Source: Croceimicrobium sp963977415 (GTDB lineage: Bacteria; Bacteroidota; Bacteroidia; Flavobacteriales; Schleiferiaceae). Taken from it: 64,000 bases of DNA. Both the position numbers and the translations under genes were made by a program. Where the stretch lies: contig CAXBOS010000013.1 in assembly GCA_963977415.1 (NCBI GenBank), positions 60,304 through 124,303 of the forward strand, written 5' to 3'. This document shows positions 1-8,378 of the stretch, piece after piece. Each line of letters starts with the position of its first letter. The first letter of the stretch is position 1. Below the pieces are notes generated by a model, which had not been told where the DNA came from, did not search any database, and worked only from the letters and a program-made list of their open reading frames with translations.

Positions 1-379
1 AAGCCAGATTATCACCCGTAACTAGAGGAACGCCCGCATAAAAAACAATATTGGGTTCGTTCAAAACGAAGGGGTTATCGAAAAACCGCTCGTCTTCGCG
101 GGAATCGGGAATTACGAAGGTCTCCCTAGGTGAATTAATAGCATGGGCACAAAAGGCAAAATCTCTCGGAGTTTCTGGCAACCCTAAACCAATATTTGAC
201 TTAAACCATTGCCTTTCTTTATCTATTAGGGAAATAAGCGAAATAGGCGTTCCGCAAATATTGGATGCCATTTTAGTAATTTGATCGTACTCTTCTTCAA
301 AGAGTGTATCTAAAAGGGAGTATTTATAAAGCTCCTTTAATCTTTGTTCCTCATTTTTAGGGATATCAGGCTTTTTCAT
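1..379 (-). CDS. GAF-domain sensor protein, N-terminal part (runs off left edge)
   Basis: Reading the minus strand from the ATG at 379 gives an open frame of 126 codons with no stop before the window edge. It begins MKKPDIPKNEEQRLKEL and then shows the pattern of a bacterial GAF sensor domain: a short leader helix (LYKYSLLDT), the ISLISLIDKERQWFKS block, ETPRDFAFCAHAI, and a DSREDERFFDNPFV stretch followed by FYAGVPLVT. In family members this part is usually followed by a histidine kinase, a diguanylate cyclase-like or another output domain, which would lie outside the window, so the output is unknown. The gene is transcribed leftwards, away from the 238-bp repeats. A weak -7-like sequence (TAAAATTG) lies just upstream. 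The family call is firm; the full architecture is not. Confidence 0.85.
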   Translation of the reverse strand, partial: MKKPDIPKNEEQRLKELYKYSLLDTLFEEEYDQITKMASNICGTPISLISLIDKERQWFKSNIGLGLPETPRDFAFCAHAINSPRETFVIPDSREDERFFDNPFVLNEPNIVFYAGVPLVTGDNLA

Positions 380-460
380 TGGTTTTACTTAGGGTCATGC
401 AATTTTACCATTATTTTTTGCATCATCGTATTTCCAAGGATAAAGTCAGTTTGATCCAAA

Positions 461-1057
461 AAAAAAGCCTCGTCCGAAAACGAGGCTTTTCTCTGTATAG
501 AGGGGTATAGATAGGGACGTATTTTTATCAATTGATGGAGTAAACTCCTTTTCTTTATTGATACTCAAAGGTCTCAATTTTAAGGAAGGCCACCTACTTC
601 ATTCGACCTTTGGACTTATAATTACGATGAATGGTAAGAAGGGAGGAATTATAATATTTAATAACTGTAAATCAATAAGTTGTAATCAATAGAAAAACAA
701 AAAAGCCTCGTCCGAAAACGAGGCTTTTCTCTGTATAGAGGGGTATAGATAGGGACGTATTTTTATCAATTGATGGAGTAAACTCCTTTTCTTTATTGAT
801 ACTCAAAGGTCTCAATTTTAAGGAAGGCCACCTACTTCATTCGACCTTTGGACTTATAATTACGATGAATGGTAAGAAGGGAGGAATTATAATATTTAAT
901 AACTGTAAATCAATAAGTTGTAATCAATAGAAAAACAAAAAAGCCTCGTCCGAAAACGAGGCTTTTCTCTGTATAGAGGGGTATAGATAGGAACGTATTT
1001 TAATCAATTGATGGAGTAAACTCCTTTTCTTTATTGATACTCAAAGATCTCAATTTC
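461..1057. repeat. 238-bp tandem repeat, two full copies and a partial third
   Basis: The unit beginning GCCTCGTCCG occurs at 467, 705 and 943, exactly 238 bp apart. Copies one and two look identical; copy three follows for about 115 bp with a few substitutions and then diverges near 1057. Each unit holds a hairpin with arms GCCTCGT/ACGAGGC flanked by A-runs on one side and T-runs on the other, so it would work as an intrinsic terminator, best on the minus strand. Each full unit also has a separate 8-bp inverted repeat CAAAGGTC/GACCTTTG (566-573 with 605-612 in the first copy). No reading frame spans the unit. Confidence 0.9.
467..486 (-). terminator. terminator-like hairpin, first of three repeat copies
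   Basis: GCCTCGT and ACGAGGC form a perfect 7-bp stem around a 6-nt loop, extended by A/T pairs. On the minus strand the stem is followed by a T-run of six and then more T-rich sequence, a good intrinsic terminator. The same hairpin recurs at 705 and 943 as part of the tandem repeat. No gene on the minus strand ends directly upstream of it, so what it terminates is unclear. Confidence 0.6.
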
Positions 1058-1370
1058 AATGGTGATCACCTTGATATTTCGATTAGTGGCCCCATCCTTC
1101 CGATTATCGGGAGAATTAAATTAACAAGATGTTTTAAGCGGCCTTATTTGCATTAAAAGACGATAGGTTGGATAAATAGCATCAATGATAAACATTGTTT
1201 AAATTTTTAGACAGTTCTAAAAAACATAGCTACCCTTCAATCACGAGGCCTACTAATTAAAATGCAACACTTAGCGGGATCCATAGCGACTAAAGAAGCT
1301 GGGACTAAAAGCTTGCAAGGCCTGAAAAATCTTGATGGGAGGAATTGAAGCTCTGTTAATAAGCTAACAA
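1058..1370. other. intergenic stretch with no recognised gene
   Basis: About 310 bp between the tandem repeats and the LruC gene terminator. I see no convincing reading frame, RNA gene or mobile element. It contains a short GGTGATCACC palindrome near 1062 and a CCGAT-T-ATCGG near-palindrome near 1100, neither with a clear role. Confidence 0.5.
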
Positions 1371-1408
1371 ATAAAAGAGACCGTCCCTTTGCTAAGGAAC
1401 GGTCTCTT
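1371..1408 (-). terminator. terminator of the LruC-domain gene
   Basis: Arms GAGACCGT (1377-1384) and ACGGTCTC (1399-1406) form a perfect 8-bp stem. On the minus strand the stem is followed by TTTTATTTG. It lies about 30 bp past the stop of the lipoprotein gene at 1440. Confidence 0.8.
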
Positions 1409-1439
1409 CATTATCAACCAAAAACTAATCTGCTATATC

Positions 1440-3461
1440 TTAATAAATTTTCTCGTTGTTACGGTTGCCCGCCTCATCTGTAAACCAATTGGTATTAATT
1501 GTACCGCCAGAAGTTGCCCATACTGAGAAGTTTGAATAAGCTTCATTAATAGGAGTGTATTCTACGGGGTAAGCAAAAGTCGCTGCAACATTTATTGCCC
1601 AAGGAAGGCCGTTGGCAGTTTTGTAAGAGTATTCATTTGCCGCATCAGTTGCATCCGCATCGGTGCCGAACAAAGCAACATTGGCTAAATCGGTTGGTCT
1701 TTTATCGGCCAAGTGAATTTCACGTCCGCGCGTGGCATTGGCAAAAATAAAGGCGTTATAAGGAGGCAGTCCAACCAAGGACTGGTTTTGACTAGTAGTA
1801 AAACTAATTTTATTGGATAGAGTTACCGGGCTAACCGTTGCCTCACCTTTCACAGTGTTCACAAAAGCAGTTCCTGCATTGGGCATAACATTAAAAACAT
1901 TGTCAAAAGCGATAACGGTAGCGTTAGTTTGACCTTGCTCTGTTCCGTTAGCACCAACTGTAACTAAACCGTCGGTTAAATCTTGGCCCGTGATACTTGC
2001 GATAGTATTAGGAGCTAAATTGTCGAAGCTATAGCCAAAACCATTTCTGAAACCTGCACCAATGGCGCGAACGGTCCAATCTGCCTCGATTTCTACTACT
2101 TCATTATTTCCATTTAAAATATGATCAATTTCGTAATCGATAACCATATCGTTGAAATCATAATCACCTTGCGCTGGCCATAAATCTTCATAAGCTAAAG
2201 TACCAGTGTATGTGTTGCGCATGGCGCGTAAAGGATCACAAACGAAGTCATCGCTTTCGTCTGATACACCATCGTTATCGCAATCAGCTTTGGGAGTAAT
2301 CGAAGGAATACCGCCGATGTTTACGTTTTCCCATGGATTGGCGGTTACGTAAAAGACTAAATCGTTAAAGTCATTATCACTTTGAACCGAACGAACTAAA
2401 TCTTCAAAACCATTTAATAAAAGCTGACGACCGATGTCGGCTAGTTGCACGGTGTGCTGACGCAAAGTAGGATCAGTTTCAACGGTATTAAAGTCAATAC
2501 GAGAATAAAATTTTCTCTTATCCACATCTACCCCATTTGAAGTCCAGCCATTTTGAATCAGAACCCAGCTGATAGTTTTCCCACCTTCAAAAGTTCCTAG
2601 TTTAACTTTATCACCAGCGACTAAGCCACCGCTTGAATTTTGTAAGGAGCTATTAGGCAGAATTATAAAAACCGAATCAATATCATTAGCTGTTGCGGGA
2701 GGATTATTGCTATCAAAAACATAATATCCTAAAGAATTTCTATTACCTGCTCCTTCAGCTACCATGGTAATCCAAACATCGCTGGTTGCCTCAATTACTA
2801 CGTCTAGCTCATTTCCAACGGTTAAGTAATTGGGATTATTTACCGGAACAGCTTGACGCTCAGGCAGAGATGCACTTACATCGTCTAAAAAGTCCTGAGT
2901 GATTACATCACGAGTGGGTTCTAGATAAGTAGGCACCCCTTCGTTTTGGCCAGTAGTAAAACCACCCATATAATAGTAGTTGTTCTTAATGGGAGTACGA
3001 GATGTTACCGTGGTCATCTTATTGGACTGTAAAGCTCTTTTCCCGGCTTTACCTCCAAAATTTACTTGGATATTTTCAGTTACCATTACCGTTTGCTGCG
3101 TGGCAATACCGGCAGTAGATACTTCTACAAACATTTCATTAACAAAAGCAGGAACTCGCACTGGCATGGTTAAATCACCTGAACCAGTCGTAAACCCAGA
3201 ACTTAGTAAAGTTCCACCATTACTCGGATCTGCCGTATAAAAACTAACCTTAACTCCCGATAAGGCATTATCGTTAATACCTTTTACATTAACGGAAGCT
3301 TGTACTTCTTTAGCTGTTTCAAAAGAAAAGTTGGCTGGAATTTGTAATTCCTTAATATTCTCGCTTAAAACAGGCGTAGTTTGTATTGGAGCTTCGTTGT
3401 CTTTGGCGCAAGACCCAGCAAAAAGGGCGAAGGCTGATAAAAATAGAACTTTAGTTTTCAT
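1440..3461 (-). CDS. LruC domain-containing lipoprotein (DUF4114/DUF4842)
   Basis: A 673-residue protein with an N-terminal lipoprotein-type signal (MKTKVLFLSAFALFAGSC, Cys18) and therefore probably anchored in an envelope membrane, facing the periplasm or cell surface. Residues about 60-130 resemble an Ig-like/bacterial adhesin fold. Residues about 220-380 contain a DUF4114-type region ending in SDNDFNDLVFYVT, and the C-terminal half has the LruC/DUF4842 pattern with a calcium-loop-like DCDNDGVSD followed by GDYDFNDMVIDY. Such proteins are common in Bacteroidota and their function is not known. No sorting domain is present. The gene stands alone, with its own terminator downstream. Upstream, a -7-like box (CAATTTTG, 3480-3487) and a 7-bp inverted repeat (CGATTAA 3519-3525, TTAATCG 3534-3540) could form the control region. 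Confidence 0.85.
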   Translation of the reverse strand: MKTKVLFLSAFALFAGSCAKDNEAPIQTTPVLSENIKELQIPANFSFETAKEVQASVNVKGINDNALSGVKVSFYTADPSNGGTLLSSGFTTGSGDLTMPVRVPAFVNEMFVEVSTAGIATQQTVMVTENIQVNFGGKAGKRALQSNKMTTVTSRTPIKNNYYYMGGFTTGQNEGVPTYLEPTRDVITQDFLDDVSASLPERQAVPVNNPNYLTVGNELDVVIEATSDVWITMVAEGAGNRNSLGYYVFDSNNPPATANDIDSVFIILPNSSLQNSSGGLVAGDKVKLGTFEGGKTISWVLIQNGWTSNGVDVDKRKFYSRIDFNTVETDPTLRQHTVQLADIGRQLLLNGFEDLVRSVQSDNDFNDLVFYVTANPWENVNIGGIPSITPKADCDNDGVSDESDDFVCDPLRAMRNTYTGTLAYEDLWPAQGDYDFNDMVIDYEIDHILNGNNEVVEIEADWTVRAIGAGFRNGFGYSFDNLAPNTIASITGQDLTDGLVTVGANGTEQGQTNATVIAFDNVFNVMPNAGTAFVNTVKGEATVSPVTLSNKISFTTSQNQSLVGLPPYNAFIFANATRGREIHLADKRPTDLANVALFGTDADATDAANEYSYKTANGLPWAINVAATFAYPVEYTPINEAYSNFSVWATSGGTINTNWFTDEAGNRNNEKIY

Positions 3462-3644
3462 TGTGTCGATTTGTTATAGCAAAATTGCGACAAGCCAGCT
3501 TAAGGTTTAGTCTAAAATCGATTAAAAGCAAGATTAATCGTTTAACGGAATGTGCTATGATTTTCCGAATTTTACCGAACTTTATGAATCGAATATCCAA
3601 TCCCTTTTTAAATCCAAATTGGCATCCAAACTATATTTAATGGC

Positions 3645-4238
3645 TTAAGCTTTCGCTTGATGTCTTTCCCACAAAAGCTCTTCCACCTCAGATAATTTAA
3701 AGCCTTTTACCCCTAGCAGCAGCAGGTAATGAAAAAGTAAATCGGCCGCCTCATTTAAAAACAACTCTTTAGAGTCACCCATCGCTTCAATCACTAGTTC
3801 TACCGCTTCCTCGCCCACCTTTTGTGCCACTTTAGCCAAGCCCTTTTCTGAGAGCTGATTAACATAACTGTCTTCGTTCTTCGTCAGTAAACGTTGGGAA
3901 ATAATTTCTTCCAACTGGGCGGAAAATCCCTTTTTACTTTTATCTCCAAAGCAGGTTTCGCTGCCTTTATGGCAAGTTGGTCCTTGGGGCACAACTTGCA
4001 CTAAAATAGTATCTCGATCGCAGTCTACCTGATAGGAAATTAGGTGTAAATAATTGCCACTCTCCTCTCCTTTGGTCCACAATCGTTTTTTAGAACGACT
4101 GTAAAAGCATAGCTTTTTAGTGCTTAGCGTTTTTTGCCAACTCTCCTCGTTTAAATAGGCGAGCATCAATACTTGCTGATCTCTCGCATCTTGAATAATC
4201 GCAGGCACTAGGCCTTCTCCTTTGGTGAAATCAATCAT
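3645..4238 (-). CDS. hisIE: bifunctional phosphoribosyl-AMP cyclohydrolase / phosphoribosyl-ATP pyrophosphatase
   Basis: Catalyses steps two and three of histidine synthesis. The N-terminal half (to about residue 105) is the HisI cyclohydrolase, with the zinc/substrate motifs KLCFYSRSK, LWTKGEESGN, QVDCDRDTIL and GPTCHKGSETCF. The C-terminal half (about 110-197) is the HisE pyrophosphatase, recognisable from QKVGEEAVELVIEA and EAADLLFHYLLLL. At 197 residues it has the usual length of the fused enzyme. It is the last gene of the operon and its ATG overlaps the hisF stop by 4 nt, a sign of coupled translation. No obvious intrinsic terminator follows. Confidence 0.97.
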   Translation of the reverse strand: MIDFTKGEGLVPAIIQDARDQQVLMLAYLNEESWQKTLSTKKLCFYSRSKKRLWTKGEESGNYLHLISYQVDCDRDTILVQVVPQGPTCHKGSETCFGDKSKKGFSAQLEEIISQRLLTKNEDSYVNQLSEKGLAKVAQKVGEEAVELVIEAMGDSKELFLNEAADLLFHYLLLLGVKGFKLSEVEELLWERHQAKA

Positions 4239-4996
4239 AGTCTAATCGGTATTTTTTTATCGTTTAAATAGCTTTTTAAAGTGGCAATTTCCAATTCTTT
4301 AAAATGAAAAAGGCTCGCTGCTAAAGCTGCATCTGCAGGACTATCACGGAAAAGTTCCCAAAAATGTTCTTTAGTACCCGCTCCTCCAGAAGCAATTAAT
4401 GGCAATGAGCTAATAGTTCCTATTTGTTGATAGAGTGCTCGGTTAAAGCCCGCTTTGGTACCATCAGCATCTATGGCACTTATTAATAGTTCGCCTGCGC
4501 CACGTTCTTCAGCTTCTCTAAGCCATACCATGGCCTCTCGCTTAACCGCTATTTTGCCTCCAAGTGAAAAAAGTTGCCACTGCCCATCTGGCCGTGACCA
4601 CTTAAGATCCGCTGCCAATACCACGAATTGATTTCCAAAACGATTTGCCAGCTCAGAAATTAAGGCGGGACGATCTAGTGCGGCAGAGTTTATGGATATC
4701 TTATCGGCACCATTTTCCAATAAAACCTCCGCATCTTTAACCGAACGAATACCCCCACCAATGGTAAAAGGAATATTAATTACCGAGGCTACTTTTTTTA
4801 CAAACTGAGCCATAGTTGCTCGTTTTTCTTCGCTTGCGCTGATGTCTAATAAAACCAACTCATCGGCTCCCGCTTCGGCATAATACTGAGCCAATTCCAC
4901 CGCATCACCGGCATCTCGTAAGTTTTTAAAGTTCACGCCTTTTACCGTGCGTCCATTTTTTACATCTAAGCAGGGAATAATGCGCTTCTTTAACAT
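4235..4996 (-). CDS. hisF: imidazole glycerol phosphate synthase cyclase subunit
   Basis: A 253-residue TIM-barrel enzyme that uses ammonia from HisH to convert PRFAR to imidazole glycerol phosphate and AICAR. Both expected catalytic aspartates are present: D11 in IIPCLDVKNGR and D130 in VLAADLKWS. The phosphate-binding motifs FTIGGGIRS and ASGGAG are intact. Length and motifs are typical. The start overlaps the hisA end by 7 nt and the stop overlaps hisIE by 4 nt, so it is embedded in the operon next to hisA, as in many bacteria. Confidence 0.97.
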   Translation of the reverse strand: MLKKRIIPCLDVKNGRTVKGVNFKNLRDAGDAVELAQYYAEAGADELVLLDISASEEKRATMAQFVKKVASVINIPFTIGGGIRSVKDAEVLLENGADKISINSAALDRPALISELANRFGNQFVVLAADLKWSRPDGQWQLFSLGGKIAVKREAMVWLREAEERGAGELLISAIDADGTKAGFNRALYQQIGTISSLPLIASGGAGTKEHFWELFRDSPADAALAASLFHFKELEIATLKSYLNDKKIPIRL

Positions 4997-5694
4997 AATT
5001 CGCGCAAGTTGAGATTACCGTTTAACCATGCTTTACCTATGATTACCGCTTCGCAAGGAACCCCTTCCAAAGCTATAATATCCTTTCTATCGCGCACTCC
5101 ACCTGAGGCTATTAAGTCTAAGTTTGGATACTTTTGCTTTAAGGCTTGGTATAAGGCTAGCGAAGGCCCCGACAGCATCCCGTCCTTCTCGATATCGGTA
5201 ACGCATAATTTCAGCAGCCCTTGCGATTGCAAATCGGGAAGTACATCATCAATCTGAAAGGTGCTGTTTTCTTGCCAAGCACGATAGGCAATTCGATTGT
5301 CCTTCACGTCCAATGAGGCAATAATCCGAGTGGGATATTCCGCTAAAAGTTCATTAAAAGCAGTACGATCACTAAAAATAAGAGTGCCAATATTCACCGC
5401 ATCTACCCCGAGTGAAAAAAGTTGTTGCACCTGCTTTTTACTGCGTATTCCTCCCCCATAATCTACCCGGAAGGGGAATTTCACTAACAACTTTTCCAGA
5501 GATTGAATACTTCCTAAGCGCTCCGCTTGAGCGGCACTGAGATCCACTAAATGCAAGTTTCGTATGCCAGCGTCCCAAATTTTGGCAGCCAATTCTAATA
5601 AGGATTCTGGGTAAAATTGTTGTTGCTTAAAATCACCTTGTTTAAGGCGAACCGGTTGGCCCTCAATTAAATCAATCGCAGGAACTATTCTCAT
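4990..5694 (-). CDS. hisA: ProFAR isomerase (HisA)
   Basis: A 234-residue TIM barrel that isomerises ProFAR to PRFAR. It starts MRIVPAIDLIEGQPVRL, carrying the first catalytic aspartate D8, and has a second aspartate at 129 in ASLDVKDNR. The phosphate-binding loops VDYGGGIRS and ASGGVRD are present. It is slightly shorter than most homologues but shows no break. The ATG overlaps the end of hisH by 4 nt. HisA and HisF are known relatives, but the two copies here are clearly distinct genes. Confidence 0.97.
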   Translation of the reverse strand: MRIVPAIDLIEGQPVRLKQGDFKQQQFYPESLLELAAKIWDAGIRNLHLVDLSAAQAERLGSIQSLEKLLVKFPFRVDYGGGIRSKKQVQQLFSLGVDAVNIGTLIFSDRTAFNELLAEYPTRIIASLDVKDNRIAYRAWQENSTFQIDDVLPDLQSQGLLKLCVTDIEKDGMLSGPSLALYQALKQKYPNLDLIASGGVRDRKDIIALEGVPCEAVIIGKAWLNGNLNLRELC

Positions 5695-6269
5695 AAGTCA
5701 ATAAAGTTTTGTAGCAGTTTTGCTCCATTTGTTCCACTCTTTTCGGGGTGAAACTGTAATCCGTAAAAATTTTTAAAATTCACCGCAGCTGTAAAATCAT
5801 CACCGTAATTACAGTCGGCAATCGAAAACTCACTGGGTCCTAATCGGTAGGAATGCACAAAATAGAAGTCGGCATTTTCTTCAATGCCGCGAAATAATGG
5901 ACCGCGCATATTTTGGAGGGAATTCCAGCCCATATGGGGTGATTTAGGAGCCTTTCGGAAGCGATTAATTTGTAGCGGAACAATCGCTAACATGGGAGTA
6001 TCCCCTTCTTCGCTCCATTGAGCCAGTAATTGCATGCCTAAGCAAATACCCAAAAAGGGCTGCTCCAAGCTTTTTAAAACCGCTATTAAATTGCGCTGCT
6101 CTAAATTATGCATCGCGCTACTTGCGGCACCTACGCCTGGAAAAACAACCTTATCAGCCTGTTTTATTAGCTGCGGATCATCCGTTAGCACCAAATCTTC
6201 TCCCAAGCGCTTAAAGGCCTGTAATACCGAATAAGTATTGCCCGCTTTATAATCAACCAAGGCTATCAT
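5691..6269 (-). CDS. hisH: imidazole glycerol phosphate synthase glutaminase subunit
   Basis: A 192-residue class I glutamine amidotransferase that supplies ammonia to HisF. The full catalytic triad is visible: nucleophile C76 in LGICLGMQ, and H174 and E176 in LQFHPEKSG. PGVG near residue 44 is the oxyanion region. The gene sits between hisB and hisA with 4-nt overlaps on both sides, which fits the obligate HisF-HisH partnership. Confidence 0.97.
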   Translation of the reverse strand: MIALVDYKAGNTYSVLQAFKRLGEDLVLTDDPQLIKQADKVVFPGVGAASSAMHNLEQRNLIAVLKSLEQPFLGICLGMQLLAQWSEEGDTPMLAIVPLQINRFRKAPKSPHMGWNSLQNMRGPLFRGIEENADFYFVHSYRLGPSEFSIADCNYGDDFTAAVNFKNFYGLQFHPEKSGTNGAKLLQNFIDL

Positions 6270-7354
6270 AATATTCCTTTAGTGCTGGGAATGCGACCGC
6301 TCGCATTGCGTTTACTGGCTTGATTTAGCACCTTCGCAAAAGCTTTAAAAACTGACTCAATCTTATGGTGCTCGTTTTCTCCTTGAGAGTGAACATGCAA
6401 GGTGCAGCTTGCGGCATCGCAAAAAGATTTAAAGAAGTGCTTAAACATTTCCGTGGGCAAATCGCCGATTCTTTCACGCTGAAAACTGCATTGCCATTGC
6501 AGATAAGCTCTACCTCCAAAATCGAGACTAATTTGCGCCTCACTTTCATCCATCGGGAGTAAAAATGAATAGCGTTCAATTCCTTTCTTTTGTCCCAATG
6601 CTTGTTTAAATGCTTGACCTAAAACAATGGCGACATCTTCAACCGTATGGTGTTCATCTACCTGAAGATCGCCGCGGCAGATCAATTCCAAATCGAAATC
6701 TCCGTGTCTTGCGATCTGCTCTAACATATGATCGAAGAAAGCCAAACCCGTTTTAATGATTGCCTTACCGGAACCATCTAAATTCAAAACTAAGTCTATT
6801 GCAGTTTCCTTTGTTGCTCGTTGCACTTTAGCCTTGCGAGGACGACTACAAAGAAAGTCGGCTATCTCAGTCCAGCTTTCGCTAGATAAGCTAGCCTTCT
6901 CCTGCTCCTCGCCAATGAAAATCGCTTGGCAGTTTAAGTTTTCTGCTAAAGCTAGATCCGAAAGTCGATCGCCAATTACATAACTATTAGCCAAATCGTA
7001 ATTGCCATAAATATACTCTTGTAACATGCCTGTATTGGGCTTACGGTTAGGCGAATTTTCGGCGGGTAAACTTGGGTCGATGTGGATGGCTTTAAAAGGA
7101 ATACCCTCGCCCGCCAATAAATCGATAATAAAATTTTGCACCGGCCAAAAATCCGCCTCAGGAAAGCTCTCTGTTCCTAAACCGTCCTGATTAGTAACCA
7201 TTACTAAAGCGTACTCCGTTTCATTTACGATGCGTTTCAGAGCGCTTATTAAATTTGGTAAAAAACTCAGTTTGGCAAAAGAATCTATTTGTTCGTCTGC
7301 CGGTTCTTTGATCATCGTTCCATCGCGATCGAGAAAAATTAGTTTAGTTTTCAT
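6266..7354 (-). CDS. hisB: bifunctional histidinol-phosphatase / imidazoleglycerol-phosphate dehydratase
   Basis: A 362-residue fusion. The N-terminal part (to about 165) is a HAD phosphatase with the DxD motif FLDRDGT (D9, D11) and the VIGDRLSDL motif. The C-terminal part (about 175-362) is IGP dehydratase with FFDHMLEQ, DEHHTVED and a second metal site in EHHKIES. The fusion is known from enterobacteria and Bacteroidota. It provides two non-consecutive steps of the pathway. The ATG lies 11 nt inside the end of hisC. Confidence 0.97.
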   Translation of the reverse strand: MKTKLIFLDRDGTMIKEPADEQIDSFAKLSFLPNLISALKRIVNETEYALVMVTNQDGLGTESFPEADFWPVQNFIIDLLAGEGIPFKAIHIDPSLPAENSPNRKPNTGMLQEYIYGNYDLANSYVIGDRLSDLALAENLNCQAIFIGEEQEKASLSSESWTEIADFLCSRPRKAKVQRATKETAIDLVLNLDGSGKAIIKTGLAFFDHMLEQIARHGDFDLELICRGDLQVDEHHTVEDVAIVLGQAFKQALGQKKGIERYSFLLPMDESEAQISLDFGGRAYLQWQCSFQRERIGDLPTEMFKHFFKSFCDAASCTLHVHSQGENEHHKIESVFKAFAKVLNQASKRNASGRIPSTKGIL

Positions 7355-8378
7355 ACTCTTTTAAAAGTTTTAACAATTGACGATTTTGCGCAGGGGTGCC
7401 GATGCTGATGCGCAAGGCATTGGAAACTTCGGAGCTACGGTCGCGCACAATAACTCCGGCGTTTTTCAAGTAGTGAAATTGACCCTGCGCTTCATTAAAC
7501 TGAATAAGTAAAAAATTGGCTTGTGACGGAAAAACCCTTTCTACATAAGGGAATTCTGCTAAACGCTCACTAAGAAAATCACGCTCATTCTTGGTTTCCT
7601 CGCACTGCCTCTTCCAATCTGCCTTTTCCAAACATTCCAATGCCTTTTTCTGACTGAAAGAATTAAGGTTATAAGGCGCTTTAAAAGCAAGGAGATAGGC
7701 GATTATTTTTGGGTTTCCGTAAATCACTCCAATGCGCAAGGCCGCCAGTCCCAATGCCTTGGAAAAAGTTTGCAAGACCAAAAGATTGGGGAACTCTGCT
7801 AGTCTTTTTAACCAGGATTCACCAGCGCTGTAGTGTATATAGGCCTCATCGATAATTACTAGGGCTTGCGAATTTTGCAAAAGAACTTCAATGGCCCCCA
7901 CATTGAGTAAATTGCCGGTAGGATTATTAGGTGAGCAAAGAAAAATCAGGGAAACCCTTTCATTTTCAATCTGTTCCAAAGTAGTATCTAAACCGATATC
8001 CCAATTTTCGTCTAGAGGTATTTCTAAACACTTCACTTTGTTTAAAGCCGCACAAACGCGATACATACCGTAGCTAGGTCGCATTATTAAGGCAGCGTCT
8101 TTACCCGGTTCTGCGAATAATCGAAAAAGCATATCAATCCACTCATCGCTACCATTTCCAAGTGCTATTTGCGAAATTTGAAGGTCATTTTCTTGAGCTA
8201 AGCGCTTGCGCAGATTTGAAGCCAAGGGGTCTGGGTAACGATTGAAATCACTTTGATTCGGGTTTTCATTCGCGTCTAAAAACACTTGCGCTTCGCCCTG
8301 AAACTCATCACGTGCCGAGCGGTATTGCGGCGCTTTATGCAGATGCTTTCTTAATAAGTTTTCGATTTTAAATTCCAT
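7344..8378 (-). CDS. hisC: histidinol-phosphate aminotransferase
   Basis: A 344-residue PLP-dependent class I/II aminotransferase. Landmarks are DANENP at 35-40, GNGSDE for cofactor phosphate binding, CSPNNPTGN, IIDEAY with the cofactor-contacting Asp, and the Schiff-base lysine K207 in QTFSKALGLAALRIG. It converts imidazole acetol phosphate to histidinol phosphate. Position in the operon between hisD and hisB, with overlaps of 11 nt on each side, leaves little doubt about specificity. Confidence 0.96.
   Translation of the reverse strand: MEFKIENLLRKHLHKAPQYRSARDEFQGEAQVFLDANENPNQSDFNRYPDPLASNLRKRLAQENDLQISQIALGNGSDEWIDMLFRLFAEPGKDAALIMRPSYGMYRVCAALNKVKCLEIPLDENWDIGLDTTLEQIENERVSLIFLCSPNNPTGNLLNVGAIEVLLQNSQALVIIDEAYIHYSAGESWLKRLAEFPNLLVLQTFSKALGLAALRIGVIYGNPKIIAYLLAFKAPYNLNSFSQKKALECLEKADWKRQCEETKNERDFLSERLAEFPYVERVFPSQANFLLIQFNEAQGQFHYLKNAGVIVRDRSSEVSNALRISIGTPAQNRQLLKLLKEYEN

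Noticed and set aside
51..284. Plus-strand 77-residue frame at the left edge
   Set aside because: It lies opposite the GAF-domain frame on the minus strand, which has clear family motifs.
461..1057. CRISPR array
   Set aside because: The repeats are 238 bp, directly adjacent and without variable spacers or cas genes.
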